DNA from: Atrina japonica
Taxonomy: Eukaryota; Mollusca; Bivalvia; Pterioida; Pinnidae
DNA length: 64,000 bases
Reading direction: 5' to 3'
NCBI GenBank assembly: GCA_030159075.1
Contig: BROG01000347.1
Location: 207,501-271,500, forward strand
The notes under the pieces were generated by a model. The model saw nothing but the letters and a program-made list of their open reading frames with translations, had not been told where the DNA came from and did no database searches. The position numbers were made by a program, and so were the translations under genes. Shown in pieces: positions 54,501 to 63,500 of the stretch (positions are counted from its first letter, which is position 1; each line of letters opens with the position of its first letter).

Positions 54501-57500
54501 ACTGTGTACTTTAAATACTTTGAGCTCTACTGTGTACTTTAAATACTTTGAGCTCTACTGTGTACTTTAAATACTTTGAGCTCTACTGTGTACTTTAAAT
54601 ACTTTGAGCTCTACTGTGTACTTTAAATACTTTGAGCTCTACTGTGTACTTTAAATACTTTGAGCTCTACTGTGTACTTTAAATACTTTGAGCTCTACTG
54701 TGTACTTTAAATACTTTGAGCTCTACTGTGTACTTTAAATACTTTGAGCTCTACTGTGTACTTTAAATACTTTGAGCTCTACTGTGTACTTTAAATACTT
54801 TGAGCTCTACTGTGTACTTTAAATACTTTGAGCTCTACTGTGTACTTTAAATACTTTGAGCTCTACTGTGTACTTTAAATACTTTGAGCTCTACTTTGTT
54901 ATGCATAAGAAAATCACCTTACTGGTTCTGCACTTTAAATTTGTGTAGTTATTTACTGTTTGATTGAAAAGATTGTAAATTTTCAAAATTTTCTTGCAGA
55001 ATCGAGAACTTGAAGAGCTCCGAAAGGCACATGCCAAGAGACTGGAGAGGCTGAAGAGTGTTCAAACCGACTATAAGATTGTCAAAGATCAACTGCGACT
55101 GTTTGAGGATGATAATGCCATGTAAGCTTTTATACCAAATATTGAAATCAAAAATGATTTCAATAAACATTTGTAACAAGCTGTAAAGTTAATACATTAC
55201 AGGACAGTTTATGTATTGACAATAGGGCATGTCACAGTTACCTTATTACTGTAAGACCGCCTCTCCTGGAAGTTCACCAAGTTTAAACACATGGGATTTA
55301 TAGCTATTATAATAGCCTTGCTAAAGCAGCTCCCTGACAGATCTGATCAATTTAGCTGAACAAAGGTTTTAGTAGCCTAATAAATTTATTTTGCAAAATA
55401 CAGGGTGCTGTTTGAAAGTGAAAACAGGAATAATGAACTTATATATTTGCTTATATTATTTTTTTTTCAAAATAACTCATTTTAACCCCACAATCAACAG
55501 ATGGTGGGCTATTTATATGGCCCTGCATCCGTGGTCCATCTGTCCTGAACAATTCTTGTTACCGCTATTTCTCAGAAAGGACTGAAGGAATCTCCTTGAG
55601 ATTTGACATAAAGGTTCCCCTTGAGGTCTAGTTGTGCATATTACATTTTCAGAGAGATCAGAATCCAACATGGCTGACAGGCAGCCATCTTTGATTTTGA
55701 CCAAAGGAAGTTTGTTACCACTATTTCCCAGAAAGGACTGGTGGGATCTCCTTGAAATTTTACATAAAAGTTCCCCTTGAGGTGTAGTTGTGCATATGAC
55801 ATTTTCAGATAGATTGGATTCCAACATGACTGACAGGTGGCCATCTTGGATTTTGACAATGGAAGTATGTATTTCTCAGAAAGGACTGAAGGAATCTTTT
55901 TGAAATTGATTATTGAGTTTCCCCCTGAAGTCTAGATGTGCATATTACATTATCAGAGAGATTAAAATCCAAGATGGACACCTGTCAGCCATGTTGAATT
56001 CCATTCTCTCTAAAAATGTTATATGTTCAGTTCAAGTTCAGTTTTGCTATAATCTTGTGAACAAAATATCTCACAGAAATATGGATTTAAGTTCAATGTT
56101 GAGACACAAAATAAGAGATCAGACATAGAACAGTCCATGGTGGGTGTCAAGATTCCTCTGGGATCTCTTGTTAGCATATCTCAGTAAAGTTGAGGAGAGC
56201 TTATGCTATTGCCCCAGCATAGAAATATCGGGTTCAGAAGGTTGGCTGAGGCCAGAGTCTTTTACTGCTCACATGTCAACTAAACTTGCATGGTATACCA
56301 TTGGTATATATGTTAAATGATTGTGACACACCTTATCCTTCCGGTGCTGAGTTATTATTATTGTTTTGGCAAAACTGACCCTGGGTTTTGGGTTTTTGTT
56401 TTTGTTTTGTTGTTGTTTTTTTTACTTCAGTTTTAATTGCTGTGATTAAAAAGATTGGTTTAGATCAGGTTTACCTGCTTCAGGTGTCAGGCTAATGGAT
56501 GGGATATAATAATAATAATCTATGTTTTAAATTGTTTTTCAGGAATAGAAGAGGAAGACAAAAGAAACGTTCAAATTCCAAAGATCTGCGTCAGGAAAGC
56601 AGTGACAAAGTCTGGAATGAATTAACATTCTTCAAAAATGAAAACAGGAATCTTGTTGTTGAAAGGTACTTTTGTTTGCTCCCAATAATGTCTTAAATAC
56701 AGGACCCAGCACCATAAAACTTAAGAATTACTTAAGTCTAGAAATTTTATTCAAGTGTGGCAAATCCTGAAATCTGATTGGCTGAGCAGTTCAATTTGAG
56801 AATATTCTCAGACTTGAGTAAATTCTCAAGTTTTATGGTGCCAGGCCCAGACTGCTGTAACTGATTTGCTAACCCAAAGAAAGTAGAAATATAATTCTGT
56901 TGTTGTCACCCTGGAAAATGTCAGTTGATACTGTAAAGAAAATCTAAGGAATAATTGTGAATCTTTTGACACTGCCATTGTTTTTTCAAATTAATTTTGT
57001 GATCATTCCTATTAAAAATTCTGACTCAGGAATGAAGACTCACTAAGAGAAAAGTGGAAATTTTCAGGACCCTCCACTGTTTTTAAGAATAACTGATTAT
57101 CAATTTTACTTTGAGTATCTTTGAGAGGAAGACCCTTAGTATATATCTACAGTAGGATGTAAATTTCTGAATTTAGTGGCTGTTAGGCTTCCTTTCTCAT
57201 ATATTCTTTTAATGGACAAGGTTTTGTCTTCTCTTTTTGATAACATTGAAAAAACGTTTTTGGAGGAGGGGGAGGTGGTATACAATTATTATTTTTCATG
57301 ACTTGTATGTAGATAACCTACATGTTTACTTACTTTTAAAAATGATTTGTTTGAAATGATTTTGTGAATTATTTGGGCAAAAGAATGACTGCGAGATTGA
57401 CTTTATATAACTGTAACTCAGAATGGGACTTGAAGAAGAAGTTGATATGCTTAAAGTCCAGGCAAGCCAAGATGCAGCAACTATACATGAACTTAAAGTT

Positions 57501-60500
57501 GCTTTGGAACAAGAAAAGGAAGGTAAAGATTGAATGGTGAAATAAATGTTTTGTTTTGATAATCTAAGACTGTATTATATGAATCAGTTTTAATGCAGGC
57601 TTGTTTTGTTATTTATTGTTATTTTCTGTAATATATAGTTTCATATGTAATGTATGGTTTTAATTGCAATAGACAGATTTATTTGTAATGTATTTATCTA
57701 GGTAATGTATGGATCTATTTGTAATGTATGAATCTATGTAATGTATGGATTAATGTAATGTACAGATTAATGTTATGTATGTATCTATTTGTTATGTATG
57801 GATCTATGTAATGTATGGAGTTATCTGTAATGTATGGAGTTATCTGTAATATATGGATCTATGTAATGCATGGATCTTTGTTGTGTATGGATCTTTGTAA
57901 TTTATGGATCTATGTAATGTATGGAGCTATCTGTAATGTATGGAGCTATTTGTAATGTATGGGTCTGTAATGTATGGGTCTATTTGATGTATGGAGGTAT
58001 GTAATGTATGAATCTATGTAATGTATAGATCTATCTATTTTGTATTGACCAATTTGTAATGTGTTTTTATGACCTATAGATCGACAGTTTGAACGAAAGA
58101 AAACAAATATTCAAACACAAGAGAGGTCGGATTTACAGTCAGAACTGATGCTTGTCAAGTCACAGGTTTGTTGATTAACGATGTCTGGAATTTTTAAACC
58201 TTAAGATAAAAAACAATCATTTCAAAAAGATTATTGAATTTTTCTTGCAGACAAAATTGTATTTCTTTTTTTTCACTAGAAAAATATTTTGTTGTTCTTG
58301 TTTGTAAAATGTTGTTGACCCCTTATCAGTTTATTTGAATTCATAAAAAAATCTAAATGAAATATTTTATAGTCATGCTCAGATGCTGTTGTGCTAGTTC
58401 TAGAGAAATTTCTTGATTTTTTGTTTTTGTTACTAGGTCCAGTCAAAGACTATCCAGTTAGAAAAATTGGATAAAGAATTACAAAATATTAGAACTGATA
58501 AAGAGGATGTACAGGAACACAAGAGGTAAATAGATAAATGCTATCGTAATTAAATAAGTTTGCCGTCAGCTTATTTATCCCTTAAAGATTGACTCTTCCA
58601 GCATGATATGAGTTATTAATCCCTTAAAGAGTAAGTCTTCCAGCATGATATGAGTTATTAATCCCTTAAAGAGTGACTCTTCCAGCATGATATGAGTTAT
58701 TAATCCCTTAAAGAGTGAGTCTTCCAGCATGATATGAGTTATTAATCCCTTAAATATTGACTCTTCCAGCATGATATGAGTTATTAATCCCTTAAAGAGT
58801 GACTCTTCCAGCATGATATGAGTTATTAATCCCTTAAAGAGTGACTCTTCCAGCATGATATGAGTTATTAATCCCTTAAAGATTGACTCTTCCAGCATGA
58901 TATGAGTGAATTATTAATCCCTTAAAGAGTGACTCTTCCAGCATGATATGAGTTATTAATCCCTTAAAGAGTGACTCTTCCAGCATGATATGAGTTATTA
59001 ATCCCTTAAATATTGACTCTTCCAGCATGATATGAGTTATTAATCCCTTAAAGATTTACTCTTCCAGCATGATATGAGTTATTAATCCCTTAAAGATTGA
59101 CTCTTCCAGCTACTTTGAAATGATCACAATTGTCTAATACACAATTTTGTTTTCTTTTTTTTTTTTTCTTTTTTTTTTTTTCTTTTTTTTTTGATGATGA
59201 TGATAATGTTGTTGATTTTTCCAGTAGGGAATCTTTGTGAAAAATTGTCCAATCTGTGTAAATATTTCTACCTGTCAGAAACTTTACATTATAGGATTAA
59301 AGATAAAAACTTCTGTAATTTTTATCTTTTTTATTTTTATAATTCTCTAAGTTTAATTTCTATCATGTATGAGTTATTCAAACTTTAAAAATTGTTGTCA
59401 CAGAAAATATCCATGTTACAAACAGAACATGCTGAATGGAGATATAAAGTTCCACTCATACTGTATGTATTCAGCATTAATACAAATTTAAAATATTTAC
59501 AGAAACCTTAAAGCTGAGATAATTGAACTGAAACAAAATGATTCCAAACAAAGAATGGAAATAGCTAACCTGAAGCGGGATATAAACAGGTACGTTTACA
59601 TGTGCACCTTGATCTTTTTAAGTGTGGCACAAAATAAAGGTAAATGTCATTTTGTTTCAATTTTAAGTGTATTTATATTTAAATATTTCTGTCCAGATCA
59701 TTCTTTGTAGATTAAACATAGATCCCAATATCTCTTCCATTCGCAATATTCACATCAAGTAAATAGCAAAATATTTCCTGGTGAATTGTTACGTGGTCAA
59801 GAAAGTTATAAAAGTAATTTTTTGTTACACTTGGTTAAAAACCTTTGCTTTATGAACATTTTGATGCTCATAAGTTAGACTACAGGATATTTGGGTGGAT
59901 ATTGAGTGATAAATTATCAGTATTTTTGCCATCTGGAAAGAGATGTAGAGAGCCTTGTCTTTGTGAATTAGTGAAATGTTGTACACAATTCATCCCTGTA
60001 GATAGTAGTGTGTCCTAGCAACAGGTTGATCAATACAAGATAGCTCTATAATGTTCGTCAGAAATTCTTAAATCTTCTGTTCCCATTTTATGTTACGTCT
60101 GTAGAACACAGAAAAATTGTTTATTTATAAAATATCTGTCTGACATCTGAAGCTTTTAAATACAGTCAGACCAGCCTTAACAGCAACTTGTTCTCAGCAG
60201 CCACTTATCTTCAACAGCCAGTATGTGATCACCCAATCAGTTTTACTATATCAACATACCTACACCAACAGCCACCCGTTTTATGCGTTTAACAGCCAGT
60301 GATTTACACAACAATCACTCCTGGCTCCTAGAATGCAGTAAGGTACATGTCAGACTTGACATAGATCAGCGTAGATCTAATAGACATGTACATTACATGT
60401 AGATCTACATAGACATGTATCGGTATTTAAAACGTGGGAGAAAAATAATCAACCCCCCCCCCCTTCCTTGAGGGTATGACAAAGAAATCTCAAACCTCGA

Positions 60501-63500
60501 GATAAGATTTTTGAATGACAAACCCTCTGGTCTATATTTCAAGAATCTTACCCTCGGATTGAGATTCCTTTGTGATCTCCTCTAGGTTGGGGTTGATCCT
60601 ATTAATCTAATGTAAATATTCAATGGTAAATACAGAGACATTCACATATTGAATTTTATGAACAATATAATGATATCAAACTTACAAACATTGTTATACA
60701 TGTAGGGATATTTATTAAGCACAGGTACTTGTTGCCACACACTGCATAAAGGCACCAGTTTTCTTGTGGTTTTTTGTCGACCTGGAACCAAAGGCCACCT
60801 GTCTTATCTAGCCACTTTTTCATATTCCCTTGAGTGGCTGCTGAAAACAGGTTTGACTGTATTAGTATGTATTTGTGAGTCAATATTTTCAGATATCAAA
60901 ACTCTCCAGCCCCTTATACAAATTATGGTACAACTTTACTTATCTTATATTCTTTGTTTATGGCCTGTTATTTCCATGAAAGATTGAAATTGCATGTAAA
61001 TGATTATTTCTGTTGGAATGTGACCTTATATTTGAAAGTTTCAATTTTCATTCAACAATGTTAGACTAGAAAGAGAACTCAGTGAGGAAAAGATAACTAA
61101 ACAAGCTCTTGAGACAAGGGAGAAGTTATTGCTGGCAAACAAATCCATCTCAAAAGCTGGTACAAAAATGAGGCGAACCGATATGAAAAACAAAAGTAGA
61201 GTTGCAAAACAGGTAACAATATGTTTAATGTTTTGTTGTCAAACCAGTTTTTGTCAAGATATTGAAATTTGCAGATGACAACATTTTCAAATCAATAAGA
61301 AACTTTAAATGTTCATTCCTTAAATAGAATTGTTGTGTTTTTTCTGTTGTTGATTTATCATCTTCCTATATAAATCATTTCAAGATTTAAACCAGCCCCC
61401 CCCCCCCCTCCCCATTGCCCCGTCTCCACCCACCCTTTTTTTTCTAAGATATTTGTCATTTTACATAGACTCGGTGTTCTTCCTAATTCAGTTAGTCTAT
61501 ACATCTTCAAATTGTTGCCACTTGGTAAATCTTTGTCATAATAATGCATTGATAAAGCTTACATGTAGTTGTCTGTGACTTTGGACCAGGTATAACTTAC
61601 CAGACTTTTAAACAGGTTCAGACTATAGGCCAAGAGGTGAGTGATTGTGTTGATTCCCAGATGATTGTGTACCTGTAGGTGTAGGATATAGTTTGAGATG
61701 ACCTTTGTGATTTACATAAAATAGATTTGATGGAAATGAGGGTTATGGGATTTGTTGTGTGACTCTTTTTACTTTCTGATTCTTCACTCACTCAGCATAT
61801 GTAAGCAACTTACACAAGTATGATAATAGGATTTTAATGTAGTATTCATTCCTCTGTTGTTGTTTTTTTTTTTAATTTATCATTTCATCTTATTTTTTAC
61901 TTTTTGAGATCATGATTTTGTTGAAAGATTCAATCAACTATCATTGAGAGAGAGAGAGTGAGAGTTCAGTGTTTATCAAAATTTACAAAAAAATCTTAAA
62001 AATTTCAATGTCTTATCAAAGCTACTATTAGGTATTTTCATTATCCAGAGTTACCACCCTTCAGTATCGATTGTGATGTCATTTCTTTGTGCGTAAAACG
62101 AGAATATATCAAATGTGACATCATATGTTTGTGTGAAAATAACATGACATCACAATCGATCAATTTTCTACTTCAAAAATTAGGTAGGGCAATCAACTAC
62201 ATCTTAATTAAGATATAATAAATGATCTATCTGTGTTATCAAACTAACAATCTCAACATTGTAATTTAGCATCATTGAACTTTCTGACTAATTATAACTT
62301 ATATATATATATATATATAACAACATATATACCGTCTCTGACCATGTGTATCATATTATATAACGACATTGTATACCATATCTGACCATGTGTATCATAC
62401 TATATAACAACATATATACCATCTCTGACCATGTGTATCATATTATATAACAACATTGTATACCATCTCTGACCATGTGTAACATCACATTGTATATATG
62501 ATAATATTTATATTATCACTGACCATGTGTTTTATCATCAGGTCTAACTTTGATATAGGTTTAACTTTGATATATGTCTAACTTTGATAAAGATTTAACT
62601 TTGATATAGGTCTACCTTGATATAGGTTTAACTTTGATATAAGTTTAACTTTTATATAGGCATTACTTTGATACAGGTCTAACTTTTATATAGGCATTAC
62701 TTTGATATAGGTCTAACTTTAATATAGGTCTAACTTTGATATGGGTTTAACTTTGATACAAGTTTAACTTTGATATTGCCTAGGTTTTACTTTGATATAA
62801 GTCGACAGGGCCGAAATTGTCAAGTAACCCCTTATGGGAGTTATTTCCCCTTTTAAGTTGATTTTTCATGTTTTTGGATGTTGACATTATCTTGAAAAGT
62901 ATAATAGCTAGAGTAAAAGTGAAAGAAGCAAATTATTCAGCATGCAAGATCTACAAAAAAATCAACAGGGCCAAAATTGTCAGGGAACCCCCTTATTGAA
63001 GTTATTTCTCCTTTTAAGTTGATTTTTCATGTTTTTGGATGTTTATGGACATTTATCTGGAAAAGTATAATAGCTAGAGTAAAAGTAAAAGAAGCAGACA
63101 TGTTTAGCAAGCAAAGATCTACAAAAGAGTTAACAAGGCCTAAATTGTCAGGTCCTCGCTTATGGGAGTTATCTCCTTTTAATTGGATTTCTGATGTTTT
63201 GAAAATGGATTCTGTCAATAAACGGTTCACTAGGGGCGCTTGAAGTTGAATAACACAGGGTACAGTTGTATACAAATGGCTTAATAACTCAAAACTGATT
63301 GATTTTTTGTATACAAAGATATATCAGAAAGTTGCTAGGAATTATCTAAAGATCATTTTGACAAACTGATCAAAGCTCAAGCTCACAGACATCTAAGTAA
63401 ACAGAAAATATGATTTTTTTTGTTATGGTTTTTTTATTTTTTATTTTGTCAAATGTTAGACATTTTTGACTTCTCAAGAACCAGTGGACAAATTTTAACC

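Noticed and set aside
55391..55585. Possible exon starting GGTGCTGTTTGAAAGTGAAAACAGG after AATACAG
   Set aside because: It resembles coiled-coil coding for a few codons but has no donor before a stop or poly-T, and exons 10 and 11 join in frame without it.
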